64,000 bases of DNA, taken from positions 2,959,640 through 3,023,639 of the forward strand of contig NC_061066.1 in NCBI RefSeq assembly GCF_021917145.1, written 5' to 3'. Within the stretch, counting starts at the first letter, position 1. Each line of letters starts with the position of its first letter. Origin of the DNA: Hypomesus transpacificus. Taxonomy: Eukaryota > Chordata > Actinopteri > Osmeriformes > Osmeridae. Positions 40,538 through 53,194 of the stretch are shown here, piece after piece. The translations under genes and the position numbers were made by a program. The notes below the pieces were generated by a model. The model saw only the letters and a list, made by a program, of their open reading frames with translations. It did no database searches and was not told the origin of the DNA.

Positions 40538-40906
40538 ATGTCAAGAGAAGGATGTCCACATGATGGTATGGTGATTTTGACAGTTGATTTGATGATTGAA
40601 CTTTTTCTAATCAGTCTATATGAGTCAGTCATCATTTTCTATTAATCACAGTCAACAACGTCAAGAAAATCAAGGTCCCACAGTGCGCGTCCCGCCAAAG
40701 GTCGTGAAAGGCGACGGTCGTCCAAAAAGAGGTCTTCCAGTGCCAAATCCACCCAGACAGAAGTGGACATCCTCAGCCCTGCAGCCATGGAGAACGTTTA
40801 CTACATCTCCCACAATGCAGTCGACTGTCTGGAGTTCCGAGGATTTAGATGGCCTGCTTCGGCCAAAAAGAAGAGGGGGAAAAAGGTTAAGAAGAACAAA
40901 AAGTGA
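40538..40906 (+). CDS. smkr1: Small lysine-rich protein 1
   Basis: The 3' exon (40652-40906) encodes [20 protein letters not shown], then [12 protein letters not shown] and a Lys-rich tail ([13 protein letters not shown]). This matches the conserved core of vertebrate SMKR1 and its basic C-terminus. My best 5' exon is 40538-40570 (ATG TCA AGA ... ATG|gtgatt), after a 'ttgttgcag' acceptor, joined across an 81-nt intron with a 'attaatcacag' acceptor. This gives 95 aa (human about 65). The N-terminal half is Arg/Ser/Lys-rich and not clearly conserved, so another first exon is possible. Molecular function is unknown to me; the charged termini suggest nucleic acid, tubulin or membrane binding, but that is guesswork. 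AATAAA signals follow at 41036, 41048 and 41052. In human SMKR1 directly follows STRIP2; here morn2 and dhx57 lie between. Confidence 0.8.
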
Positions 40907-41192
40907 AACGACATTGTATAACGTGCCAAATCATTATAATCCTGTATAACTCGCCTTAATGTGTACCGTAAATATGTTAAATCTCTGGCGCCATCTAGTG
41001 GTTGTTGCGTTCTAGGCCCAAAACTATTATGACAAAATAAAAACCACAATAAATAAAAAAATATTGCCATATTCACTTGATTTCATATCACATGTTAAAT
41101 TAGTTAAACATTTTGTAGTTGCACTTTTCTAACAAGCCGAAAGCACGAGCGCAGAAGATTCGTCTAAGAAGTGCAAGGCGGACACGGAGCCA

Positions 41193-44100
41193 ATGGGTCA
41201 AATGCGTGAGTTATTTCAGCCAGGGGCGTGTACGTGCGCACCTCAAGAATGCTTTATGCAATTTACGTCAGACTTTATCAGCTTGTTGAGAGCATTGGGA
41301 TTTGCGTGGAATTGTGTTCAGCACAGAAGTAAGGGACCCTTTTTTGGCTTACAAACGTTGACTACATATTTGACAATGTTTGACTTGGTGAAGCCGGATA
41401 GTGTGAAAATCTCTCATGAGACAGAGGAGTTCAGACGAATGGCGGTGAGGCGGCGGCCGAAAGTACCTGCAGATGGTCAAGACAAGCTCACTCACAGCAC
41501 AGGTGAGTATATTCACCTGTTCAAGCACAAGCGAGACAGACAATGCTGGTAGATTGATTGCCCTTTGATCTGGCTATCAGTAGCCTAATTTTAAGCTATG
41601 TAAAAAAACTAAAATGTGTTTAGTGCAAATCAGACTTTCCCTCGAGACCTGTCTATAACAAGGCATGTGCGATTTTAAGAATCCTGCAATTCAGAAAAGA
41701 TTGCCAAAGAAGGGAGACAACAGGAATCTCCAACAGGAATCTCCTGTTGTCACAATTAGTTGTGGGTCTTGAGGAACGAGGTTGACTACATCCCAGTCCA
41801 AATAGTGTGTGATTTGTAAACATCCACTCTCGAAGTTTGTCCAATAAACCCCTTTATTGGTAAAGCGTTTGGGTGAAACCTTTTTCCCCAGACCCCAGAC
41901 TGGACTTTGTACATCGAGTCTTTAGCCCAGTTCTGTAGTACTTTAACAAAGGGTGCTTGTGTTCCTATCGGAGTAATTGACAGAGTATAGCTAAGTAAAC
42001 AGAGAACTAGTGTCATCATTGCTCCTATGGTTCTGGTATTATTGTGACTACTATGGAACTTAATTTCCATCCTATTTTTTTGTCTTGTTCATGTAACTAC
42101 ACGATGTGAGCAGCAGAGAGCAGTAAAGCGTCAGTACCATAAACAAAACGACAGGTACAATTAATCAAACTCTTTTGGGAGGTGACATACTATGATAGAA
42201 ATATGTTTAGAATTAAAATACTAGAGATAAAACTTAACTAAATAGTCAGCTGAAATTTTTAACAAGCTTATGGTAATGAAATAGGAATGTAACACCATTT
42301 GAAAGAGGAAGAGAGAGAGTGCAGTATTTCTTGGTGTGGGGGTGTGTGTGAGTAGAGGGGCGGAGTCTCAGGATGAACCTCATCATGTGCTGTGAGTTGG
42401 GGAACAGAAGATAACTGCTTTGTATTGTTTGGGGAAAGACGAGACCACTTGAGAGAGACAAGACAATCGGGCATAGGTGGTCAACAGATGTAATACGGTC
42501 AGTTTACATGTTCTTGTTGCCGTGCATTGCATATACGTTGTGAGATTGTGAGTGAATGGGCTTGGTTTAGAAAGCTCAATGCTTAGGTTAAAAGTAGCTT
42601 TGCTGTCCTAATGATGACCTCTACTCTGTCACTGTTTCCTCATGTGCACAAATTCCTTCTTCATTCAGCATCAGGAATAATCTCTCTAGAACTTTCGAGT
42701 TATGGAAAAGGGAAATTCGAGAGGAATTTAGATCCTGTTTTTGGTAAATGAGATTGTCTGAAATGATTTACTCTTAAATCTGTTTACAGTAAATCATGTT
42801 TTTTTCTAGTAAGTAAAAGGGATGTATGTTATAAGGAACCGAATATTTGGAACGAAACTGAGACAGACTAAGACACACTCGACTTATCTTCTCATTTCCT
42901 CAATTGACTGCCTGTAATCTAGTGAACTTCCTCATGTTGATTATGGTGCATAACAGTGTCAGGTAGTATATCTAACTGTGTGTTTGTGTCTCTGTGTGTG
43001 CATCTGTGTGTATGTGTGTTCATTCCAGTGCTCACCAGTGGTGTGTTTGATTCCCATCGCTGTGACGAGGCGTGCGGGTCAGGACAGCAGACACCAGAGA
43101 AGAGGGAGGAGCCTAGGAACACAAGACCATGCAGGAGGTCATCTGACAAACTTCAAGGTAGGCAAAATGAAACTGGAAAAGGGAATACATGTTCTGTCTT
43201 GATCCTACAGTAGAACAGCCCTACCCGTACATTTGATTTGGCTGTGAAATACTGTCACAGTAGGTGAAAGTAATGCTTCTCCTGGAGACTACTGACTAAT
43301 CACTGCAAGCTTGTGGTCATACTCCTTCCATGGACTTCCATTCTGCAGAATATTCATCTGTGGAATGACCTTTCGTGCAAAACATATATTTTGTCTCCAC
43401 CCTTTCTCCAGTGCCTCCTAAACCTGACCGCCCAGTGAATGAGGGACCTCCAGGGGCCTGCAGTCCTGCCAGTAGTGGGCCCGGGGCCCTTAACTTTAGC
43501 CCTCTAAGAGCACTAGGGTCCCCTAGCTCTGGAAAGTTGGGGTCAGGCCCCCATAGCCCTGGAACAGGGACACCAAATGCTAAAGGCCCAACTAGGAGTG
43601 TACTAAACACTACTAGTCTGTCCAGAGGGTCTGTAGAGACCACTAGCCCTGGAAATAGAGAGACGGGGAGTAAGACCCAGGCTCAGAGGGGGAAACCAGG
43701 AATCCTCAGTCCAGAAACGAGGGCTTGGCTAGGCCAGCAGAGAAGTCCTGAACATAAGATGGAGGGGCAAGAAGGAAAACCCTGCGGCGTGCATAATCTC
43801 ATTAGTCAGTTTGAGAGAAACAGGTTGGTACTTCTTGTGCCTCTCTGTCTTTCTGTGTTAACTGTTGACCTCTCTTTTCCTCTTCCCCTCTCTCTCTCTC
43901 TCTGTCTTTCTCATATTTGTGTATATATATATATATCTTGCAATGCCCTTTGTAGTGGTTATCAAATCATTGAGTATCCTTTCCTCTCCCCTCCCCTCCC
44001 CATCCCCTCCCCAGCCCTGCTCAGAAGACAACAAACGTGAAGGAGCTCCACCCCAACCCCTCCTCCTCCTCTGCACACCAACAGAGACCCACAGCTCTGA

Positions 44101-47100
44101 ACGTTGAAGCCCCCTCCAGCCCTGGAGCCGGGCCTGGTATCAACAACAACACCCATCTGAAAGGTACCGAAGAGGGGCAGAGTGGGGGACAGCCAGGCCT
44201 GGTGCCTGGGCACGGCGCCGAGGGGGGCGGAGGAGGGCAGGCGGAAGGTGGAGCTCCGGTGGAGCAGGAGAGCAGAGAGCAGAAGCTGCATAAGATAGCC
44301 CTGGAGCTGCTGCACACGGAGAGGGCCTACGTCACACGACTGCACCTGTTGTGCAAGGTCAGTATGAGCGGCCGGTCCAATCACGCATGGCACTGAGTAC
44401 GTTACAACACGGCTTAGAACGGTCAGCCAGGACGGCGATGCTCTGTGACTGGAGAGAATGTAACAACGTCTACAATGTCTGAGTCTGTACCGTGTGCACG
44501 TGGCCGTCCGTCTGTCCAGGTGTTCTACGTGCGGCTGTCAGACGAGGCAGGTAAAGGCTCCTTTCCTGTGGAGGCGGTGAAAAGCATCTTCTCCAACATC
44601 TCCTCCATCTACGACTTCCACAGTGGGTTCCTCCTTAAAGACCTGGAGGACCGCATGGAACAGTGGTGAGTTCCACGCTAAATCAAAACAAATCAAAACA
44701 AATGTAATTGTATAGCCCTTTTTACACGCAAGCATGTCACAGAGGGCTTCACAGTTCACGCTACAGTTCTACCTTAGTCTACAGAATCTACCTAAGGACT
44801 TGCAGAGGAAGACCTCTGGGATATATTGTAGCACATTCTTTACAAGTCTTCAGCCTATGTTTACGTTTGAATCGCCTTGCTTAATGGCTGACTAGAACGA
44901 CCTTTGACCCCTTCCCTCTCCTGTAGGTGGGAGGTTCCGAGGCTGGGTGATGTGATGCAGAAGAACGCGCCGTTCCTCCGGATGTACGCCGAGTACGTCA
45001 CAAACTTTGAAGGCGCCATGGAACTGCTCCGACACTGGAGCGAGCGCTCCGCCCCTTTCAGGAGCATCATCCAGGAGATCCAGGTGGGGCCCCGCTTCAA
45101 ACCGAAACCCAGTCAACCAAACTAGCCTCCCAGGTATTAGCTTTACGTGTGTGTGTGTGTGTGGTTCCTCAGGGTCAGGAGATGTGTGGAAATCTGACCC
45201 TGCAGCACCACATGCTGGAGCCTGTTCAGAGGGTTCCTCGCTATGAGATGCTGCTCCGAGACTACCTGAGGAGGCTGCCTGAGGATGACCAGGACCGCAG
45301 GGACGCTGAGAGTCAGTGGACTCCTTATAACCCTTTCGGCATGTTTAAACTCACTGTTTCTAGTAAAAACGGCAAACATAGTGGAGATGCTCATTGTCAC
45401 ATCATTTGTCTGTGATGTCAGAGTCCTTGCAGACCATTTCCATGGCAGCCACCCACTCTAATTCCGCCATCCGCAAATCCGTATGTATCCATCCATCCAT
45501 CCAAATGCCAAATATATCCATTTTCTGGATGATATTCCTCATCCCATCTGATGGTTCCTGTGGTGTCGTCCCTGCAGGAGAACCTGAAGAAGCTGCTGGA
45601 GCTGTATGAGATGCTGGGGGAGGAAGAGGACATCGTCAACCCGTCCAACGAGTTCATCAAGGAGGGGCGCCTCGTCAAACTGGCCGCCAGGAACACGTCC
45701 GCCATGGAGAGGCATCTCTTCCTGGTCAGCCAGGCCAACGCTGTGACGGCTCCACGCTGTCTCTTTTGACTCCCGTTGGTTTTCTTGTTTCCCTGAAACT
45801 GACTCAGGTCTCTCTGCTGCTGTGGGTCCTCAGTTGAACACCATGCTGCTGTGCTGCACTCCCAAGTTCAGCCTGGTGGGGCAGCGTTTCACCCTGCGGG
45901 CAAAGATCGGCGTGGACGGCATGCAGGTGAAGGAGATAAGCAACGAGGACTACCCTCACACCTTCCAAGTGTGCGGCAAGGAGAAGATCCTGGATCTTCA
46001 GGCCAGGTTGGGATTGTGTTTACCCTTTGTGTGTTTGTGTGCGGTATGTATACGAAGCTTAAGGTGCCCTAAAGTTCTCCTTTTGCTTTCAGCTCTCAGC
46101 AAGACATGGAGGAGTGGATCAAGGTATCAGATAACATTTGTAAATGAGGGCGGCACACACATCATTTTTATAAAGTAAATTGTCAGAGAAATGATTAAAT
46201 CAGGAAGTACATCTGCACTTTTAGGCCATCCAGGAGACTATTGACATTTTCCAGACAAAGAACAAAACCTTCAAGCTGGCCTCTAAAGAGGTAGAAGAGG
46301 AGGTTTCGGTAAGTTTGGCTTCTATCATGACAACAACGAACAAACAAACTTTTCTGTCTTGTGATTTTGGGAGTCAGAAGTGTGTGTGTGGGGGGGCGGT
46401 CCGTGTGAACACTTATTTCTTTTAGACGGAAGAGCTGGGTCGACGTGCTCCTCGTTGGATCCGAGACAAGGATGTGACCATGTGCATGAAGTGTCAAGAG
46501 CCTTTCAACGCTCTGAGACGGAGACACCACTGCAGAGCATGTGGCTGTGTGAGTTAGCCCTCCAAACACACACATGTGAAAACACACACACACTCACACA
46601 TGTGAATACACACACACACACACACACATGTGAATACACACACACAAAAATAATAGACCATCCAGAAGATGGAAGGATTCACATTGTCTCCTGGAGTTTG
46701 TCACTGAAATGATTCTGCCTGCTTGGTATAAGGTGGTGTGTTCAAAGTGCTCAGACAGCAAGACGGCTCTGGAGTATGACGGAAACAAGATGAACCGGGT
46801 CTGCAAGGACTGTTTCTCCATCCTGACTGGCCGGGAGAAGGCAGAGAACAAGAAGAAGGGCATACTGGAGGTGAGCTGGTGGGTCAGAGGTGAAGGACAA
46901 TGGGGTCAGAGTGGGGGTCGGGGGTGAGGCGTTTCAAAGGAGCTTGGTCCATGTCATGGCTTCCTTGCTCAGTCTTTCTATGCGCATGGCATACTTGTTG
47001 TAACGTTAGTTAGAACTTTAGAGCCTGTGTCCAGGTGGCACTTTATTTTTCTGTCCGAAATACACTGGTGGGGCGCTTCATCCCAGTGTTTTATCAAAAA

Positions 47101-47932
47101 AGCGTTCCCATTCTGAAAAGTATCGAGATTTTCAACTAGAAGTGCTTGCAGCGACACAGCAAAAAACCTTCTTCTCTAGGTGGCTGCATATGCCATCTCC
47201 ACGGAAACCATTGAAAACACGCTGGCCCTCGGAAACAAACGCTATGTGAACACAAGCAGAGATACATCTATGAACACAAGCCTGAGCGTTGAAGGTTCTT
47301 AAAGGTGATGTCGTAAAGAGAGTCCCGTCCCATCCCCAGATCGAGGCGTCTCAGTTCTCGGGCAGCAGTGTGATGTGTGGCTTCCTGCAGTACGGGGACA
47401 ACCCCCGCAACTGGCAGAAACTGTGGGGTGTCATCCCTGAGACAGAGCCACTGGTGCTCTACCTGTATGGAGCACCACAGGTACACACACACACACACAC
47501 GCCAATTCCATCTTGCTTCCTACATGCCTTAGACACCATCTCATTCAAACGTCCAACATCTCCCTTTCCCCATCTTCTCTACGCCTCCAATCCCGCCTGT
47601 CATTCCCATCCCTCCCCTGCCCCCCCCCGCTGCCCCAGGATGTGAAGGCTGCATTCAGTGTGCCTCTGCTGGGCTACAGCGTGGAAGAGTCCCCCCAGAC
47701 GGACCTCCAGGCCTGCTTCACCCTCAGCCAGTCCCGCTCCGTGCACACCTTCTCCTGCGACGGCAAGGAGCTCAAGCAGCGCTGGCTGGCCGTCATCCAG
47801 GCCGCCGCCACCGGAGACACGCTGTGGAGCGTTGGCATCGCTAACGAAAACTCTGGTGCGGTTCATGGCAACGGGGGCATTGCTGACACAAACGGTAGAG
47901 GGGCAAGCGAGAGCCAGCCACACAGCCTCTGA
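41193..47932 (+). CDS. fgd4: FYVE, RhoGEF and PH domain-containing protein 4-like (frabin)
   Basis: Sixteen coding exons: 41193-41502, 43029-43157, 43412-43823, 44015-44357, 44520-44665, 44927-45083, 45173-45311, 45422-45480, 45578-45724, 45834-46006, 46093-46123, 46225-46308, 46426-46548, 46733-46870, 47340-47480 and 47639-47932; about 941 aa. Order: divergent Pro/Ser-rich N-terminus with a VPPKP motif, DH domain (about 375-565, [18 protein letters not shown]), PH1 (about 588-690), FYVE finger (about 716-780, with [13 protein letters not shown] and RVCKDC, so phosphoinositide binding residues are intact), then PH2 (about 805-905). FGD4 is a Cdc42 exchange factor linking phosphoinositides to actin; human FGD4 defects cause a Charcot-Marie-Tooth neuropathy. 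YGAPQDVKA, VPLLGY and [18 protein letters not shown] fit FGD4 better than FGD1/2/3. The first exon and the F-actin-binding region are not clearly recognisable, so the start is uncertain. Confidence 0.88.
44680..44765 (+). mobile_element. Short dispersed-repeat fragment in an fgd4 intron
   Basis: 'aaatgtaattgtatagccct' followed by 'cagagggcttcacagt' resembles a widespread fish interspersed repeat. Recognition is by motif only. Confidence 0.35.
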
Positions 47933-48930
47933 GCGTGGAGCTCACTTCCCATATCTGGGCCTAGCGCCCGCGTGTACTGTAAGAGCAGATCGTCATGACG
48001 TAGAGGCTTACTTCTGTGCATTATCGTTTCGTTTCAGTATTTATTCATGTGTAACAATCAACAGAGACAATGTGAGGACAGCTGGTGAATTCCCTGTGTG
48101 GATTTGAGTATATTCGCACTTCTGTAGTCTGCATATGAAATCGTTTACCACAGTAATAAATAAAGTGAAGATGTTTTGAAAGTGAAGCAAGCTGTTCATT
48201 CCACTAGAACAGAACATTCAATAGCTTGCAGCGGCTCTTAAATTCTACAAGGTAGCACTTGTATGTTTCCATTTCAAGAATACAAGAATCGTAAGATTAC
48301 AGATTGACTATTACAGTGATTTTAGTGCGCAATACGTTGGAGAGTTAAGAGATTTCAGGGTAAGCCAGTGGTCTTTTGGGATTCTTTTCATTACAAAACA
48401 CATTCTACTTACCCCTTTGTACAGAAAAACAGCACAAGTGATTCTACATTCATAAATAATAATCAAAATAACCACAAAGAAATCAAAAGTCACTGAGAAT
48501 TAAGAGAAGTATGGTGTTCTGGTTTAAACCCAGTCAGAACTTTCCACAACTAGGCAAGAATACACAGCACACAGACACGACCCAACAAACACCGCACAGC
48601 TTCACACAAAGGCCATGGTTTAACAATCCAGACAGACAAAGCATCCATTAGCGTCCAAGTCCAGCCCAGGAACTCAGTGCCCACGTGTTGCTAATAGTTC
48701 AGTAGCTCACTTATCCAACCAGGTTTCCCCCAAAACTGATATCCATACAGCCGCCATGCCACTGTTGACGTGTGACATAGCAACTCTCTAGTTCACTGGC
48801 CTCGGGTCAGCCTGGGTAAGGTGCACAGTGAGTCTGTGAGAGGATGGGGGTTTGTGGGACAGAGGTGAGTGTCCATGTCCCAGCTGCTACTGCCACATCC
48901 AGACTAGACGGCCCTCATCCTGACCCAGGC
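47933..48930. other. Convergent 3' ends of fgd4 (+) and dennd11 (-)
   Basis: The fgd4 3'UTR probably ends after the overlapping AATAAA pair at 48155-48164. On the minus strand the only AATAAA I find downstream of dennd11 is at 48040-48045, inside the fgd4 3'UTR, so the two transcripts may overlap by about 100 nt. No other gene-like content is visible. Confidence 0.55.
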
Positions 48931-51900
48931 TCAGCTGCAGCAGGGGTGGTCAGTGACCAGCAGGGTGTCGTAGCCGTAAGTCTCCAGCAGGTGGAGCAGG
49001 AAGAGCCTGTCTCCGTGGGGGTCCAGGCCCATGGCCCTCACGCTCTCTGGGGTCAGGGTGGGTTCAGGGCTCCCTGCCACCTCACTCAGCGTCTGGAAGA
49101 TCCGGTTGTTCTGCTCAAGGAAAAACCTGGCACAGGACAGCGACACAAGGCTTTTAGAGGACGCAATGAGATTAGTGTATCAAATGGAAAACGACAGCCT
49201 ACTACAACAAGCTGTACCGCTATGGTCTAAATTGTATCGCTATTGACAAGGGCATGTACTGTAATGTAATTTGGCTGCTTACAGAATGAACAAATCCTCT
49301 TCACTAGACACACAGTCTCCATTCTCCTCCTGGGAGTACAGCAGCATCTGCCTACAAAGCCAAAGTCAAACAACAATCATTACAGTATTCGACCATCCTC
49401 CTCCTCCTCCTCATCATAGTCATGGCCTGCTACCTCTGTTCGGTCAGTTTGCGGTACTTGTCTCTGTCGGCGGCGCTGAGTCGTAGCAAGGGCTTCAGGC
49501 CTTCCCGGCACGTCTTCACGTTCTGGTTGTCTACGTACACGTCGTACAGGTCCTTCTTCTCCTCAAAGATCTTCTCCGTGGTGCCTACACACACACACAC
49601 ACACACACAGTAGGACGTGAAGAGATACCTCAAACAACATGGAAGATCCCCCCCGTTTTGCTCGACACTGCATTCGGCCTCGGGCCAAGAAGGGTGTAGT
49701 AAGATGGGAGCTAGCATAAGTCTCTTCCACTTGACGCCAGCCAGGAGCCAGACTCACATGCCACGTAGGCCAGCTCATTCTCCAGCGCGCTGATGTCAGC
49801 CACGTTCACATAGAAGAAGGGACGGAACTCGGGGACTGCCATGCCCACTCCGGGGATGGACACGTTGGCAAGGCAACAGCAGCAGTAGACTGAGAAGGTA
49901 AGGTTAAGGTAAGGGTTAGAATGGGCAGGTGCCCACTGTGTGTGTGCGCGTGCGTGTGTGTGTGTGTGAGCCCTCACCCCTGTAGCAGACCACTCCCACA
50001 GGCGGAGGGGAGAAGATGAGGATGCGTCTTCTCAGCAGAGCCAGCTTCCACAGAACCATGATCTGCTCCCCGAAGAACCGGATGAACTGGGACATGCACC
50101 CAGCTGGGTGGGTGATCTGCACAGGTACACATCCACCCACCATCACTGTCACTATCAGCATTCCTATCATCCCCACCTTCACCACCACCAACAGCATCCC
50201 CATCACCTTCCTCATCATCCCCACCACCACCATCAACATCATCACCATGATCATCGTCCAGTATTGAAGCGCCATGTCATGCCAGTCTCCTACCTTCATC
50301 TCAGGGTGCATGCTGTGGTTGAGGGCAGCGCCCCAGGCACTGGCAGGACATGCAGTTACGACGTTGTCTCCACGAGGGGGCAGCACTGCCCTCTTGTCTT
50401 CATAGAAGGCCTCCAGGGGGGAGTAGTGGCCTGGGGACTGCAGCTGGAGCCTGCGAAGAAGCACAGCACCACAGGTAGGTGGGGGGTTTCTAACTGACAA
50501 CCATCTTCACGGAAATGGAAAGATTTACTCCTAGACCAATGACTAATTGACTAACTGAGATCCAATGGGGATATTAGGTTGGAACACTGCTACTGCAGTT
50601 AATGGGTAATCCATTTAATGAGCTATTTAACTAAGATTATGAAGTGGTCGTCTAATCCAAGACTGCTAATCTGTACTTAATAAAGCCCATTGTGTCTAGG
50701 AATCAGTCTGTCTGGGGATCTGGATGGGACTGGGATTAGGTCTGCAGTTATGATCTAATGTCACTAGTCTAGAATCAGATCAAGGCATAGAACTCATCAT
50801 TCACAACTATAGCATTTAATATTGGTTGTGCCTTGATCTGATCCTAGGTCTGCTACTACAGGCTATCCACTGGTTAAATCAGGTGTGGACCATAGTCTCG
50901 AGGTGAGGGCTGTAGGTCATAGTTTTGATCGTCTGTCACCAGTTCTGGAAGCCTCTGTGTGGCTGAGTCTAGTGCAGCTTCCCAGCAGCCATAAACAGTA
51001 GGCTCCTTGTGGCAACCGATGACCACACAGTTCAGAAAAGAACTAGGCTAACTAACTCGACTGGGACAGAGAGAAGCACAACATTGCTGGAGATGAGTCA
51101 GCCAGTTAGGATGACCAAGACAAGAGTCCAGCCATGGAAGGTTCGCAGTGTGAAAGAGAAGAGGAAGAGACACCGAAAAAGGGAGAGCGGAAAGAGGAGA
51201 GGAGAACAGAGAAAATACAAGTACTGGAGCCACCGTTTTGGCCCGTTTCACGTTGAGCAGGATGTGACAGATTGCAGTGTGACTCCCCCCGACTCTCACA
51301 CACAGCATGTGTAAGCAGTGCATCATACTGCAGAATGCATGAGCTACTTATAAATAGAGCCTCGAGCTGATGGTGAAATGACGAAGAGATTGGGAAAGAT
51401 AAAGGGGAATGAATGAGCAAGGAGAGAAGGGAAATTGCAGAAGAAAAGTAGCATTCATCAAGATGTCTCTCTCAGATGTGAAAAGACTTGAGAAGGCTTC
51501 ATGTTTCTAAACATCTTACGGGATGGTGACAGCATGCCCCCCCCCCCCTCTCCCTCCAGTCTTACCAGACCTGTAACAGCATGCCCCCCCCCCCCCCTCT
51601 CCCTCAAGTCTTACCTGACCTGGTGCTCCAGGAAGCCCATGTAGCGGTAGAGCAGTGTGTAAGAGGGAGACAGGATCCCCACTGACTTCATTCTGGCACC
51701 CCGCTCCACCGCGCTCTCCACCGCCATGTTGGCAAAGCAGGCCAGTCCAAAGTAACCGCCCTTCCGGAAGTATCTATGGAGAGGGGGAGTGGTGAGGAAG
51801 GCCAATGCAGTATGCTACTGCCAACTGACACAGATTTAGGCTGTTTGGATGTCCTTTCTTCTACTCATGTACAGTCTGAGGTGCAATGCAAAGAGTACTC

Positions 51901-53194
51901 AATCAGAAATGAAGTATTGATACATACCCATTCAATACAAGTATTGATAACCATCCACCCAAGCAGGGCACTTACATGAAGTCGGTGGTGACTCGGTGGG
52001 AGCCACTAGCAATGGCCTTGAACTCCACCCCGTCCAGGTCCATGTCCTGGGGCAGACACCACTCCAGCATGTTGCCTAGATACAGGACGGTACAGGGTCG
52101 TTCATGAGGACGCTCATACACACACACACACATTAACACAGAGTGGTTGCAGCTGCTTTAGACGTTGAGGTGAAATAGAATTGTATGTGGATTTATCTGT
52201 GTCTGTGAAACATTGCTTGGGAATTCATAACATCGTTTGCAGACTTTCTATTTCTTCTACACCATTCTCTGTGGGCTGATTGGACACTGACTTTTAGACA
52301 GCTGTGCAAATAGACATAACACTTCTGATAGGAGCGAGCAGAAAAGGTGACAGAGAATGTAAATATGCTTTTCGAAACGTGCTTTTGTTCAAACAGATAA
52401 GATTACTGAAGTATGAAACTCGTTGTGGCCCATCAAATGTAAGCTTCTATAACATATAGTATCCATGAATCTGTTCCGGCTATTTGCTGCCTGCAGTTTT
52501 CTTTAATCAGAACTAGGTGGACACTGCTTCCATCTTCAACAGATCCTCTTATCGATTAGAACTGGCTAGTAATCTGATCAGCGTGTGCATTCCACAGGGA
52601 GTCACTCATTAAAAATGAATAGTCCCACTCTGACCACCCAGTTGTAGGTCTGATAGCTGGTTTAGGCTAGATGAGGTTTAAACCTCATGTCAGTGCCCAT
52701 CCTGTAGTTTCTGATAACGCCCTGACATACAAAATAAAAGAAACTCACGAATCACCTCTGTAATTGAATTGCGTTTAGACGCATCACGCCATCGAATTCA
52801 GAATCAGTCGCAGTGCTGTTTACTCACCTGATCTTGTATTAAATGCCACCACAAAAACAGACACTATCTGGTCTTTTTCCTCCCATCTCCCCATCCCGTT
52901 ATCATGTGGGACCTCTCCTTGCCCTGTGTCCGTAGTGTGGTCATCCTTGTCGCCACACTGCGCATCCCGATCCGCCGGGGCTGTGGTTGTGTCTGGGTCT
53001 ATAGAGACAGATGTAGATCCCGGACCCCCCGGACCGGTGCTCCACCCAATCCCCGGCGCAGTGCTACCCTGTGCACGGTTGCTGTTGGAGGGGCTAGAAT
53101 CCCTGTCCTTCTCCTCTCCACCCGGATGAGGCTTCTCTGCGGATGGGACTTCCTCCCAGTCCAGCAGAGGTGCGCGGTCGGACCGCTCTACCAT
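48931..53194 (-). CDS. dennd11: DENN domain-containing protein 11 (LCHN)
   Basis: Nine coding exons in transcript order: 52828-53194, 51976-52075, 51615-51773, 50294-50450, 49978-50116, 49758-49889, 49434-49584, 49283-49351 and 48931-49126; 489 aa (human LCHN about 455). Diagnostic segments include [106 protein letters not shown] and [13 protein letters not shown], with GLDPHGDR near the C-terminus. The DENN fold suggests a Rab-directed trafficking role, which remains little studied; LCHN was described in neurons. The acidic, Pro/Ser-rich first exon is poorly conserved beyond the MVE start and the APLL motif, and accounts for much of the extra length. The gene is head to head with arl1. Its exon 3 donor region is tandemly duplicated in the intron. 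Confidence 0.94.
51530..51624 (-). repeat. 47-bp tandem duplication covering the dennd11 exon 3 donor
   Basis: 'cagcatgccccccc' to 'agtcttacc' occurs at 51530 and again at 51577. On the gene strand this gives two 'gtaagact' donors about 47 nt apart, one at the true exon end (51615|51614) and one within the intron. Confidence 0.85.

Noticed and set aside
47150-47260. Possible extra fgd4 exon after 'cttctctag' near 47180
   Set aside because: Translation does not match the family, and exon 46870 joins 47340 in phase, giving the expected GILEIEASQ sequence.
49916-50500. 194-codon minus-strand frame spanning two dennd11 exons and the intron between
   Set aside because: The intron happens to be open; conserved DENN sequence and GT-AG borders define separate exons at 50294-50450 and 49978-50116.
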